Assembly (NCBI GenBank): GCA_016704465.1
Contig: JADJAD010000019.1
Span: 1-64,000, forward strand
Length of the DNA: 64,000 nt
Source of the DNA: Gemmatimonadota bacterium
GTDB lineage: Bacteria; Gemmatimonadota; Gemmatimonadetes; Gemmatimonadales; Gemmatimonadaceae
Direction of reading: 5' to 3'
Shown here: in pieces, positions 55,576 to 64,000 of the stretch
Layout: each line of letters begins with the position of its first letter
Numbering within the stretch: the first letter of the stretch is position 1
Translations under genes and position numbers: made by a program
The notes under the pieces: generated by a model
What the model was told of the DNA's origin: nothing
What the model saw: the letters and a program-made list of their open reading frames with translations, nothing else
Databases searched by the model: none

Positions 55576-58500
55576 ATGGTATTCACGCGTTGTCTGTTGG
55601 TCGCCTTGGCCGGCGGCCTGCTGACGGTGTCTCAGCTACCTGCGCAATGCACCGGCGGTACCATCACGGGGCGCGTCGTCGACTCGACGAGTCAGCAGCC
55701 GCTCGCCAACGTGCAGGTTCAGGTCGTGGGCACGCCGCGCGGGGCGCTCTCTCGCGCCGACGGCGGCTTCACGATCGTCGGCGTGGCGGCCGGATCGGCG
55801 ACCGTCCGCGCCACGCGGCTCGGATTCAACCCGCAGTCACGCACCGTCACGCTGAGCGACGGGCAGACGGTCAACGTCGAGTTCTCGATGTCGGCGTCGG
55901 CCATCAACCTGCAGGCGGTCGTGGTCGTCGGGTACGGAACGCAGCGCCGCGAGGCGGTGACCGGTTCCGTCGCGACGCTCGACGCCTCCGAGGCCAACGT
56001 CGGCGTGGTGAACAACGCCAACGCGATGCTCAACGCCCGCGTGACCGGCGTCAACGTCATCTCGAACAACGGTGAGCCCGGCGCGAACTCGCAGATCCGC
56101 ATCCGCGGCGGTACCTCGATCAGTGCGTCGAACGATCCGCTGTACGTCGTGGACGGTGTCCCGCTGCAGAACGACAATCCGGTGGCTTCCGGCGTGGCGA
56201 TCGGCGGCTCTGCCGCCCTCGGACGCAGCCCGCTCAACGCCATCAACCCCTCCGACATCGCCTCGATCACCATTCTCAAGGACGCCTCGGCCACGGCGAT
56301 CTACGGCTCGCGCGGCGCCAACGGCGTCGTCCTGATCGAGACCAAGAAGGGGCAGGCCGGTGCATCGCAGTTCGAGTTCGACAGCTACGTCGCCGCCTCG
56401 ACGGCGGCCAACAGCTACGACCTGCTCACCGGCAGCGAATACAAGTCCTTCATCCAGCAGCAGATCACGGCGGGCAAGTTGCCTGCGTCCCGCCTCAACT
56501 CGGTCGGGACGGCCAACACGGATTGGGAGAAGGAGCTGCAGCGCACGGGGATCACGCACAACCAGAACCTCTCGATCTCCGGCGGCACTGCGTCCACGCG
56601 CTACCGGGCGACGCTCAACTACTTCGAGCAGCAGGGCATCATCATCTCGAACGGGCTTCGCCGCTACCAGGGACGCGTCAACGCCAACAACTCGTCGTTC
56701 GGCGGCAAGCTGCAGAGTGGTCTGAACCTGACCGTCTCGCGTGTGCAGAATGACTACCTCCCGTTCGACAACACGGCCGGATTCGACGGCGGCGTGTTCA
56801 CCAACATGGTGTCGTTCGATCCCACCCAGCCGGTGCGCAACTCCGACGGCTCGTTCTACGAAGTCGGGTCCGGCGCCCAGTCGATCCGCAACCCGGTCGC
56901 CCTCTCGCGCCAGATCGCTGATCAGGCCCCCGAGAATCGCACACTGGGCAACTTCACCGCCTCGTACGGCCTCTTTCCGACGCTGACGTTCAAGACGACG
57001 CTGGGCGCAGACATCGCCAATTCGGTCCGCCAGACGTACTTCCCACTCAGCAGCCCGGTCGGTGCCTCCACCAACGGGCGTGCCCGGCAGGCCGAGCGCT
57101 CGCTGTCGAACCTCAACTTCCAGTCGCTCGTGACCTGGGCGCCGCAGCTCGGGACCAACAACGAGCTGGAAGTCCTCGGTGGTTACGAATTCACGCGCTT
57201 CGAGAACCGCGGCTTCGAGGCCGAGATGCGCGGCTTCCTGACCGACGCCTTCCAGTGGAACAACCTCGGCGCCGGCACGAGCGAGGGGTCGCCTGCCCCG
57301 ACCTCCTACATCGAGCAGAGCCGCCTCGCCTCGTTCTTCACGCGAGCGAATCTCGGATTCCGCAATAAGTACTTCCTCACCGGTGTGCTGCGGAACGACG
57401 GCTCCTCGCGTCTCGCTCCGGGCAACAAGTGGGCGGTCTTCCCGGCGGTGTCGGCCTCGTGGCGACTCAGCGAAGAAGCGTTCATGCAGAACAACGCCCT
57501 CTTCTCGAACCTGAGCGTCCGCCTCGGATGGGGGGTTCAGGGAAACCAGTCGGTGCGACCCTACGGCACCCAGCTGCTGCTGCGCACCAACAACGACGCC
57601 CGCTATCCGTTCGGAAACTCGGTCATCACGGGCTTCGCCGCATCGCAGGTGGCCAATCCCGACCTGACCTGGGAGACGTCGACGCAGGTGAACGTCGGCA
57701 TCGACTACGGCATCAAGGGAGACCGGTTCACCGGTACGCTGGAGCTCTACCAGAAGAAGACCAAGGACCTGCTGTTCGATGTGCCGGTGGCACAGCCGGC
57801 GGTGGTGTCGACCCGCCTCGAGAACGTCGGCAGCCTGAACGTGCGCGGCTTCGAGGCGTCGCTCGACGCCCAACTCTTCAGCGGCGCCAGTTCCTCGATG
57901 ACGTCGGGACTGGTCTTCACGATGGAGCGCAACGAGATCGACGCGCTCGGACTCGATCGCCAGTTCATCATCACCGGCAGCGTCAACGGGCAGGGCCAGT
58001 CGGGCAAGTTCGCCCAGCGGCTCATCCCCGGCCAGCCGATCGGTACGTTCTGGGGCGCCGAGTTCGCCGGCTACAACAGCGACAAGCAGCAGCTCTTCAA
58101 CAAGTACACGGTGACGCGCGACGCGCAGGGGCGCGAGCTCACGCGCACGCGCGATGGGACGACGACGTCGCCGGGCGGTGACGACGAGGTCATCATCGGC
58201 AACGCGAACCCCGCGTTCAGCCTCGGGATCCGCAGCAACGCCACCTGGAAGAAGTTCGACGCCAGCTGGCTGTGGCGCGCCGAGGTCTCGCGCGATGTGT
58301 TCAATAACACGTCGCTGGTCTACAGCACCACATCGAACGTCAACCAGAGCCGCAACTTCCTGCGCTCCGCGCTCGACAACGAGGACGCGATAGGCCAGCC
58401 GGCGATCTACTCCTCACGCTGGATCGAGGACGGGTCATTCCTGCGACTGCAGAACCTGACGGTCGGCTACCAGGTGCGACTCCCGGGCCTCTCGTCGCGC

Positions 58501-58665
58501 GACAGCCGCCTGTACGTATCGGGCGACAACCTGCTCCTGTTCACCCCGTATTCGGGATACGACCCCGAGGTCTTTGTTGACAACGGACTCGCGGTCCGCG
58601 GGATCGACTACCTGATCTATCCGCGCGCCCGGACCTTCACGGCCGGCGTGCGCGTCCAGTTCTAA
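55576..58665 (+). CDS. SusC/RagA-family TonB-dependent outer-membrane transporter
   Basis: A 1029-aa SusC-type transporter. A signal peptide (CLLVALAGGLLTVSQLPAQC) precedes a carboxypeptidase-regulatory domain (TITGRVVDSTSQQPLANV). The SusC-specific linker VVVVGYGTQRREAVTGSV follows, then a plug with RIRGGTSISASNDPLYVVDG and IYGSRGANGVVLIETKKG, then the barrel ending VRVQF. It acts with SusD to import oligomers, usually glycans or peptides. ATG 55576 has GGAGAG about 8 bp upstream; the longer frame crosses the promoter and operators and is not coding. The next gene is its SusD partner. Confidence 0.95.
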   Translation: MVFTRCLLVALAGGLLTVSQLPAQCTGGTITGRVVDSTSQQPLANVQVQVVGTPRGALSRADGGFTIVGVAAGSATVRATRLGFNPQSRTVTLSDGQTVNVEFSMSASAINLQAVVVVGYGTQRREAVTGSVATLDASEANVGVVNNANAMLNARVTGVNVISNNGEPGANSQIRIRGGTSISASNDPLYVVDGVPLQNDNPVASGVAIGGSAALGRSPLNAINPSDIASITILKDASATAIYGSRGANGVVLIETKKGQAGASQFEFDSYVAASTAANSYDLLTGSEYKSFIQQQITAGKLPASRLNSVGTANTDWEKELQRTGITHNQNLSISGGTASTRYRATLNYFEQQGIIISNGLRRYQGRVNANNSSFGGKLQSGLNLTVSRVQNDYLPFDNTAGFDGGVFTNMVSFDPTQPVRNSDGSFYEVGSGAQSIRNPVALSRQIADQAPENRTLGNFTASYGLFPTLTFKTTLGADIANSVRQTYFPLSSPVGASTNGRARQAERSLSNLNFQSLVTWAPQLGTNNELEVLGGYEFTRFENRGFEAEMRGFLTDAFQWNNLGAGTSEGSPAPTSYIEQSRLASFFTRANLGFRNKYFLTGVLRNDGSSRLAPGNKWAVFPAVSASWRLSEEAFMQNNALFSNLSVRLGWGVQGNQSVRPYGTQLLLRTNNDARYPFGNSVITGFAASQVANPDLTWETSTQVNVGIDYGIKGDRFTGTLELYQKKTKDLLFDVPVAQPAVVSTRLENVGSLNVRGFEASLDAQLFSGASSSMTSGLVFTMERNEIDALGLDRQFIITGSVNGQGQSGKFAQRLIPGQPIGTFWGAEFAGYNSDKQQLFNKYTVTRDAQGRELTRTRDGTTTSPGGDDEVIIGNANPAFSLGIRSNATWKKFDASWLWRAEVSRDVFNNTSLVYSTTSNVNQSRNFLRSALDNEDAIGQPAIYSSRWIEDGSFLRLQNLTVGYQVRLPGLSSRDSRLYVSGDNLLLFTPYSGYDPEVFVDNGLAVRGIDYLIYPRARTFTAGVRVQF

Positions 58666-58673
58666 GACCGGCG

Positions 58674-58705
58674 GCGGTGGCGCGTCGTTCGTGGCGCGCC
58701 ACCGC
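58674..58705 (+). terminator. Intercistronic hairpin between susC-like and susD-like genes
   Basis: Perfect 11-bp inverted repeat (GCGGTGGCGCG at 58674-58684, complement at 58695-58705) 8 bp after the SusC stop. It may give partial termination or stabilise the upstream message. Confidence 0.6.
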
Positions 58706-58756
58706 ACCGTACCTCGATCCTTCCTTCATCAACTGATCAGGTAACCTCCGAATACT

Positions 58757-60298
58757 ATGCCCATTTTCTCTTCGCTCCCCTTCCGCCGCGCACGGCTCAG
58801 TGCCGTGCTGCTCGCGGGTGTGCTCGGCGCGGTGGCGGGTTGCACGGACCTGACCGAGACGCCGCTCGACGCCCTCACGCCGGACAACGCGTTCAAGAAC
58901 GACCCTGAAATTCTCGCCGGCGCCGCGTCGGTGTACGCGCAGCTCCGCCAGACGCAATGGGCCTACTACAACCTGTCCGAGATCACGACCGACGAGCAGA
59001 TCGTCCCGACGCGCGGGAGCGACTGGTTCGACAACGGGCGCTGGATCGAGATCTACCGGCAGTCGTGGACCGCCAATTCCGGGTCGGCCCTCGACGACAT
59101 GAACGGCCTGTGGAACAACATGTTCGCCGGTGTGGCCAAGGCGAACTTGATGATCGACGTGGTCGAGAAGAGCACCAGCGCCTCGAAGGACGGCAACCTG
59201 GCAGAGCTGCGAGTGCTGCGCGCCTGGTTCTACTACGTGCTGATGGACATGTTCGGCGGCGTGCCGATCGTGACCTCGACCGAGGTCGTCCCCACGGCGC
59301 GCTCCACCCGTGACGCAACCTTCAAGTTCATCGAGGCGGAACTGAAGGCGGCACTTCCGAACCTGCCAGAGCGCCCGCTCGCCTACGGGCGCGTGAACAA
59401 GCATGTGGCCAATGCGATCCTGGCCAACATGTACCTCAACGCCCCGGTCTTTCAGGGGACGGTAACCTCGGCCGGCCTGCAGCGCGCACCCGCTCGCCTG
59501 ACCGAGGCGATCCAGTTCGCCGACGCGGTCATCAACTCCGGCGTCTACAGCCTGGCGAGCAACTGGCAGTCCAACTTCAACGCGGACAACCAGAGCTCTC
59601 CGGAACTGATCTTCGTCGTCAACAACACGTCGAACCCGCCCGGCATTGGCAACTCGCTGCCACAGCGTCCGCTCCACTACAACCAGCACGGCGTGGGCGG
59701 CGGTCCGTGGAACGGCTTCGCCACGATCGCCGAGACGTATCGCAAGTACGATCCGGCCGACCAGCGTCGCGGCATCTGGCTGGTTGGGCAGCAGAAGAAC
59801 TTCGTGACCGGCGCCAACGCGAACGACCGCGCCGGCAACCCGCTGGTCTTCACCGAAACGATCAGCGACATCACGAATGCGAGCGAGGTTGAGGGGCCGC
59901 GCATCAACAAGTTCCCGCCGTTCGTCACGGCGCCGAACGGCGATTCGCACCCGCACAAGTTCCCGTACTTCCGCTTGGCCGAGATGTACATGATCAAGGC
60001 CGAGGCGCTCTTCGAGCAGGGGAGCACGCCAGCGGCGCTGGCGATCGTCAACCAGCTTCGCGCTCGCGTCTTCACGCCGGCCAAGCCGCTCACCGCCCTG
60101 TCGCGCGACGTCCTCCTCAACGAGCGACTGTTCGAGTTCGCCGGCGAGGCCAAGCGTCGTCAGGACATGATCCGCCTCGGTGGCTATACGGCTGCGCGGC
60201 AGTTCAAGACAGCCACGGAAGGCTTCAAGGTGTTGATGCCGATCCCGATCACCCAGATCCAGAACAACCCGCTCCTGACCCAGAACGCCGGCTACTGA
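58757..60298 (+). CDS. SusD/RagB-family nutrient-binding lipoprotein
   Basis: A 513-aa outer-membrane lipoprotein that caps the SusC barrel. Lipobox GAVAGCTD (Cys about 29) is followed by the family's N-terminal DLTETPLDALTPDNAFKND. TPR-like helices (AELRVLRAWFYYVLMDMFGGVPI) and the C-terminal SusD region (FPYFRLAEMYMIKAEAL, LLNERLFEFAGEAKRRQDMIRLG) are clear, ending in the usual MPIPITQIQNNPLLTQNAGY. The substrate is unknown. It lies 91 bp after the SusC gene. Confidence 0.95.
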   Translation: MPIFSSLPFRRARLSAVLLAGVLGAVAGCTDLTETPLDALTPDNAFKNDPEILAGAASVYAQLRQTQWAYYNLSEITTDEQIVPTRGSDWFDNGRWIEIYRQSWTANSGSALDDMNGLWNNMFAGVAKANLMIDVVEKSTSASKDGNLAELRVLRAWFYYVLMDMFGGVPIVTSTEVVPTARSTRDATFKFIEAELKAALPNLPERPLAYGRVNKHVANAILANMYLNAPVFQGTVTSAGLQRAPARLTEAIQFADAVINSGVYSLASNWQSNFNADNQSSPELIFVVNNTSNPPGIGNSLPQRPLHYNQHGVGGGPWNGFATIAETYRKYDPADQRRGIWLVGQQKNFVTGANANDRAGNPLVFTETISDITNASEVEGPRINKFPPFVTAPNGDSHPHKFPYFRLAEMYMIKAEALFEQGSTPAALAIVNQLRARVFTPAKPLTALSRDVLLNERLFEFAGEAKRRQDMIRLGGYTAARQFKTATEGFKVLMPIPITQIQNNPLLTQNAGY

Positions 60299-60327
60299 GC
60301 CGCGTGACCTGACACCTCGCAGGGCCT

Positions 60328-60362
60328 CCATAGCCTGCTCCCTCCCCGGGAGCAGGCTATGG
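60328..60362 (+). terminator. Strong terminator after the susD-like gene
   Basis: Perfect 15-bp inverted repeat (60328-60342 and 60348-60362) with a 5-nt loop, 30 bp after the SusD stop and 65 bp before the FG-GAP gene. It separates the pair from the following gene or attenuates readthrough. Confidence 0.75.
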
Positions 60363-60426
60363 CGCTCCCGGACCTCCCTGCGTGCACCGCGTCGGTAGTG
60401 CATTCCCGACCGCACGCCCCGCTATC

Positions 60427-63400
60427 ATGCCCTACGTGACTGCGACCTTGCTGACCGAGCGCTGGCGCGCGGCGCCGCGTCGAGTGATCGCGCTCGCGAC
60501 GCTCTGCCTCGGCGCGGCCTGCTCCAGCGCCCCCGATGCGGAGAGCTATCGCCCTGACGCTGCGGCGCCGCCGCCAGACGGCAAGCTCTTCACCAGCCTC
60601 CCCTCGTCGTTCACCGGCGTGCGCTTCTCCAACGACCTCACGGAGTCGCGCGACGTCAACGTCTTCACCTACCGCAACTTCTACAACGGTGGCGGCGTCG
60701 CCATCGGCGACCTCACGGGCGATGGATTTCCCGAGGTCGTCCTCACCGCCAACCAGGGCGGGGCCCGCCTCTTCCTCAACGAAGGCGGGTTTCGCTTTCG
60801 CGACATCACCGCCCGTGCCGGGATCGATCCCGGGCGCGCGTGGACGACGGGCGTGACGCTGGCCGATGTGGATGGGGACGGACGCCTCGACATCTACCTC
60901 TCGCATGCCGGTCAGGTCGAGCCGGCGGCGCGACGCAACACGCTGTGGATCAACCAGGGCGCGGGCAGCGACAGCGTGCCGTCATTCAGGGAAGCGGGCG
61001 AGCGATTCGGCGTGGCAGACGAAGGCTATACCACCCACGCGGCCTTCGTCGACTACGACCGCGACGGTGACCTGGACCTGTTCCTCATCAACAACTCGCC
61101 GCGCCCGGTGAGCTCGTTCGGGACGCGCAACACGCGCAACGTGCGCGACGCGTACGGCGGACACAAACTCTACCGCAACGACGACGGCCGCTTCGTCGAC
61201 GTGAGCGCGATGGCCGGCATCTTCGGCAGTGAGATCGGCTTCGGCCTCGGCCTCGGCGTGGCCGATGTGAACCGCGACGGCTGGCCCGACGTCTACGTCT
61301 CCAACGACTTCTTCGAGCGGGACTACCTGTACCTGAACAACCGCGACGGCACGTTCGACGAAGTGCTCGATCGTCGCGCGGCGGTCGCCAGCTACTTCTC
61401 GATGGGCATGGACATGGCCGACGTGGACAACGACGGCTGGTCGGACATCTACACCACCGACATGCTCCCCGAGAACGAGTATCGCTTGCGCACGATGGCC
61501 TCGTTCGAGGGGTGGGACCTGTACCAGGCCAAGGTGGCCAACGGGTACGGGCACCAGTTCATGCGCAACATGCTGCAGCGCAACAACCGCGACGGATCGT
61601 TCACCGACATCGGGCAGATGTCCGGCGTGGCGCGCACCGACTGGAGCTGGAGCGCGCTCATCGCCGATCTCGACCTCGATGGGCGCAAGGACATCTTCGT
61701 CACCAACGGACTCGTCAAGGACGTCACCTCGCAGGACTACATCGCCTTCCTCGCCAACCAGTCGACGATGGACGGAGCCACGTCCAGCGGGAAGGTGGAC
61801 TTCCTGAAGTTGATCCATGCGATGAAGTCCACGCCGATCCCGAACTATGCCTTTCGCAACCAGGCGGGCGACAGGAGCGGACTCTCGTTCACCAACGAGG
61901 CGGCGGCGTGGGGGCTCGATACGCCCTCGTTTTCCAGTGGTGCGGCCTATGGAGATCTCGATGGCGATGGTGCGCTCGACCTTGTCGTGAACAACGTAAA
62001 CGCCGAGGCGTTCGTGTATCGCAACAACGCGCGCTCGGAGCGCCCCGCTAACCGTTGGTTGCAACTCGCCCTCGAGGGCGAGGGAAAGAACCGATTCGCC
62101 CTGGGCGCCCGCGTGTCCGTGGTCGTCGGGGGCGACACGCTGGTCCAGGAGCTGCACCCGGCGCGCGGCTTCCAGTCGTCGGTGGACTATGTCCTGACCT
62201 TCGGCCTGGGCTCGCACGATTCGGTCTCGAACGTGCGCGTGTCCTGGCCAGATGGCCGTGCGAGCGCACTCGGCCCCACTGCCGCCGGACAACGACTGAC
62301 GATGGCGCAGGCTTCGGCCGCGCCGTCGCCAGCAACGAATGCCGCACCGCGCGCTGGCACCCTCTTCAATCCCGTGGCCGCGATCGACGGGCTGCCGTTC
62401 ACGCACCGGGAGAATGACTTCGTCGACTTCGATCGCGAGCGCCTCATCCCCCAGATGCTGTCGACCGAGGGACCGGCCATGGCGGTGGGTGATGTCAATG
62501 GCGACGGGTTGGACGACGTGTACATCGGGGGCGCCAAGGAGCAGGCGGGGGCGCTCTTCGTGCAGCGAAGCGACGGACGGTTCCTGGCGACGAGTGCCTC
62601 GACCTTCGAGGGCGACGCCATCTCGGAGGATGTCGGGGCGACCTTCCTCGACGCCGACGGCGACGGCGACCAGGACCTGTTCGTGGTCAGTGGTGGCAAC
62701 GAGTTTTCGGACATGGCGCCGGCGCTGCAGGACCGCCTGTACCGCAACGACGGACGCGGGAACTTCACGAAGGCGCTGGACGCGATCCCGGCCGAGTCCG
62801 TGGCTGGGTCGCGCCCTGCGGCGGCGGACTACGATGGCGACGGCGACGTAGACCTGTTCGTCGGTGGTCGCGTCGTCCCGTGGCGGTACGGCGAGAGCCC
62901 GACGAGTGCGCTGTTGCGCAACGATGGCCGCGGGCGCTTCACCGACGTCACCGCGCAGCTTGCATCCGAGCTGCAGCGCATCGGTATGGTGACGGATGCA
63001 GCCTGGGAGGACGTGGATGGCGATGGCCGCCGCGACCTGGTGGTGGTCGGGGAATGGATGCCGGTCTCGGTCTTTCGCAACATCGGTGCCGGGCGGCTGA
63101 CACCGCTGGCGGTGCAGGGGCTGGAGAAGAGCGGCGGGTGGTGGAATCGTGTGCTGGCTGGCGACTTCACCGGCGATGGCCGAGTGGACTTCGTGCTGGG
63201 GAACCTCGGGCTGAACACGCGCCTGGTCGCCTCGGATTCCGGGCCGGCGACCCTGCTCGTGAAGGACTTCGACGGCAACGGATTCGTGGAACCGGTGGTC
63301 GCGACGTATTCAGGGGGCAGGCGGTACCCGATCGCCCTGCGCGATGACCTGATCCGGGCCGTCCCGACACTCAAGTCCCGCTACCTCAACTACGAGGATT

Positions 63401-63846
63401 ACGCGGTGGCGTCGGTCGAGGACATCTTCCCGGAGCAGGAGCGAGCGGGGGCGATCGAGCGCTCGGTGCAGACCTTCGCCAGCGCGCTGCTGCGCAACGA
63501 CGGCAATGGACGCTTCACGCTGGTCCCGCTCCCCGCCGAGGCGCAGGTGGCGCCGATCTACGGAATCCTTGCGCGCGACGCCGATGGTGACGGCGTGCTC
63601 GATCTGCTGCTGGTGGGGAACTTCGACGGCTTCAAGCCCGACATCGGGCGGGCCAGTGAGGGGCGCGGGTTGGTCCTGCGCAGCGACGGGAAGGGGGGCT
63701 TCACCCCGCTGCCCACCAGTGCCAGCGGGTTCGACGTGCCAGGGCAATCGCGCGACGTGCAGCGCGTGCGCACGCGCGGTGGCGAGTTGATCGTGGTCGC
63801 CCGAAACAACGACCGGCCGTTCGTGCTGCGCCCGGCAAGGCGTTAG
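60427..63846 (+). CDS. FG-GAP/VCBS-repeat lipoprotein with ASPIC/UnbV domain
   Basis: A 1139-aa exported lipoprotein (lipobox LGAACSS). It consists of many FG-GAP/VCBS calcium-binding beta-propeller repeats with DxDxDGxxD-like loops (ADVDGDGRLD, VDYDRDGDLDLF, ADVDNDGWSD, FLDADGDGDQDLF). An ASPIC/UnbV-type domain (ANRWLQLALEG to NVRVSWPDG) occupies about residues 540-620, then a second repeat block follows. Such proteins commonly accompany SusC/SusD loci in Bacteroidota and relatives, where they may bind glycans at the surface. ATG 60427 is used because the signal peptide follows directly. The stop TAG is in a CGTTAGGC octamer. Confidence 0.9.
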   Translation: MPYVTATLLTERWRAAPRRVIALATLCLGAACSSAPDAESYRPDAAAPPPDGKLFTSLPSSFTGVRFSNDLTESRDVNVFTYRNFYNGGGVAIGDLTGDGFPEVVLTANQGGARLFLNEGGFRFRDITARAGIDPGRAWTTGVTLADVDGDGRLDIYLSHAGQVEPAARRNTLWINQGAGSDSVPSFREAGERFGVADEGYTTHAAFVDYDRDGDLDLFLINNSPRPVSSFGTRNTRNVRDAYGGHKLYRNDDGRFVDVSAMAGIFGSEIGFGLGLGVADVNRDGWPDVYVSNDFFERDYLYLNNRDGTFDEVLDRRAAVASYFSMGMDMADVDNDGWSDIYTTDMLPENEYRLRTMASFEGWDLYQAKVANGYGHQFMRNMLQRNNRDGSFTDIGQMSGVARTDWSWSALIADLDLDGRKDIFVTNGLVKDVTSQDYIAFLANQSTMDGATSSGKVDFLKLIHAMKSTPIPNYAFRNQAGDRSGLSFTNEAAAWGLDTPSFSSGAAYGDLDGDGALDLVVNNVNAEAFVYRNNARSERPANRWLQLALEGEGKNRFALGARVSVVVGGDTLVQELHPARGFQSSVDYVLTFGLGSHDSVSNVRVSWPDGRASALGPTAAGQRLTMAQASAAPSPATNAAPRAGTLFNPVAAIDGLPFTHRENDFVDFDRERLIPQMLSTEGPAMAVGDVNGDGLDDVYIGGAKEQAGALFVQRSDGRFLATSASTFEGDAISEDVGATFLDADGDGDQDLFVVSGGNEFSDMAPALQDRLYRNDGRGNFTKALDAIPAESVAGSRPAAADYDGDGDVDLFVGGRVVPWRYGESPTSALLRNDGRGRFTDVTAQLASELQRIGMVTDAAWEDVDGDGRRDLVVVGEWMPVSVFRNIGAGRLTPLAVQGLEKSGGWWNRVLAGDFTGDGRVDFVLGNLGLNTRLVASDSGPATLLVKDFDGNGFVEPVVATYSGGRRYPIALRDDLIRAVPTLKSRYLNYEDYAVASVEDIFPEQERAGAIERSVQTFASALLRNDGNGRFTLVPLPAEAQVAPIYGILARDADGDGVLDLLLVGNFDGFKPDIGRASEGRGLVLRSDGKGGFTPLPTSASGFDVPGQSRDVQRVRTRGGELIVVARNNDRPFVLRPARR

Positions 63847-63900
63847 GCGATGGCGAAAATGGCCCGCAGGAGCTGACGAGGAGCCGACGGGGAGCTGACG

Positions 63901-64000
63901 ATGAGACACGACAACAGCAAGCAGCGGTGGGTGGCGGTGCTCGCGGGTTGCGTCATGATGGCGCTCGCCGCCTGCGCACGCAGCGGGGGCGCCCCCGACG
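63901..64000 (+). CDS. Lipoprotein, N-terminal fragment, cut by right edge
   Basis: ATG 63901 follows GGGGAG by about 7 bp and encodes MRHDNSKQRWVAVLAGCVMM, then a lipobox ALAACAR. Only 33 residues are visible. It starts 54 bp after the FG-GAP lipoprotein in the same direction, so it likely belongs to the SusC/SusD-type locus. The 30 bp before it repeat the motif GGAGC(T/C)GACG, probably a small duplication around the ribosome site. The function cannot be told. Confidence 0.6.
   Translation, partial: MRHDNSKQRWVAVLAGCVMMALAACARSGGAPD

Noticed and set aside
55837..57873. 678-aa minus-strand ORF opposite the SusC gene
   Set aside because: Antisense shadow rich in Arg, Gly and Val without domains.

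Overview
The window is high-GC, gene-dense DNA from a free-living Gram-negative heterotroph. The best fit is Gemmatimonadota. This rests on gene content: a SusC/SusD pair and other TonB receptors with carboxypeptidase-regulatory domains, a Ser/Thr kinase fused to a beta-propeller sensor, paired exported S9 peptidases, PIG-L and FG-GAP lipoproteins, and many Tat- or Sec-exported enzymes. This is inference; no rRNA or marker phylogeny lies in the window. I saw no tRNA, rRNA, CRISPR array, insertion sequence or phage gene.

Layout. 1-3.6 kb: two tandem paralogous exported S9 (DPP-IV-type) peptidases, the first cut by the left edge, both frameshifted. 3.8-5.6 kb: the methionine-sulfoxide repair pair msrP-msrQ. 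5.76-18.2 kb: one long plus-strand run that looks like a regulated acyl or hydroxyacyl catabolic locus. It holds a LacI-type repressor with a perfect palindromic operator, a KAS III-like enzyme lacking two of three catalytic residues, two acyl-CoA ligases, a small membrane protein plus sodium:solute symporter, a MaoC hydratase, a TonB receptor, a PHB-depolymerase-type esterase and a V4R/DUF2378-like sensor. 18.2-22.6 kb: DEAD-box helicase, acyl-ACP desaturase, TerB protein and a Tat-exported NAD-dependent epimerase. 22.9-29.9 kb: receptor kinase, 23S rRNA-type methyltransferase and 2-oxoglutarate dehydrogenase E1. 30-36 kb: a second symporter with a 57-aa companion, a PIG-L deacetylase, a lipoprotein and a 24-aa peptide. 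36.1-40.8 kb: a giant TPR / HD-GYP / GGDEF / ATPase / TPR protein, split by two frameshifts. 41-46 kb: GNAT acetyltransferase, class-C beta-lactamase-like hydrolase, a plug-only outer-membrane protein and a ROK sugar kinase. 46.1-50.9 kb: an apparent calcium-homeostasis operon (P-type Ca2+-ATPase, CaCA exchanger, tandem UspA). 51-55.3 kb: glutaminyl cyclase, an MBL-fold enzyme and a frameshifted six-hairpin glycosidase-like protein. 55.4-64 kb: a SusC/SusD/FG-GAP lipoprotein locus behind a promoter with LacI-type operators, running off the right edge.

Three window-wide patterns stand out. Five genes carry six clean single-base frameshifts, which looks more like residual sequence error than gene death. 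Short tandem repeats with 6-16 bp units recur at gene starts, gene ends and intergenic gaps. The octamer CGTTAGGC recurs at least 11 times, always on the coding strand, and carries most of the rare TTA leucine codons I noticed.
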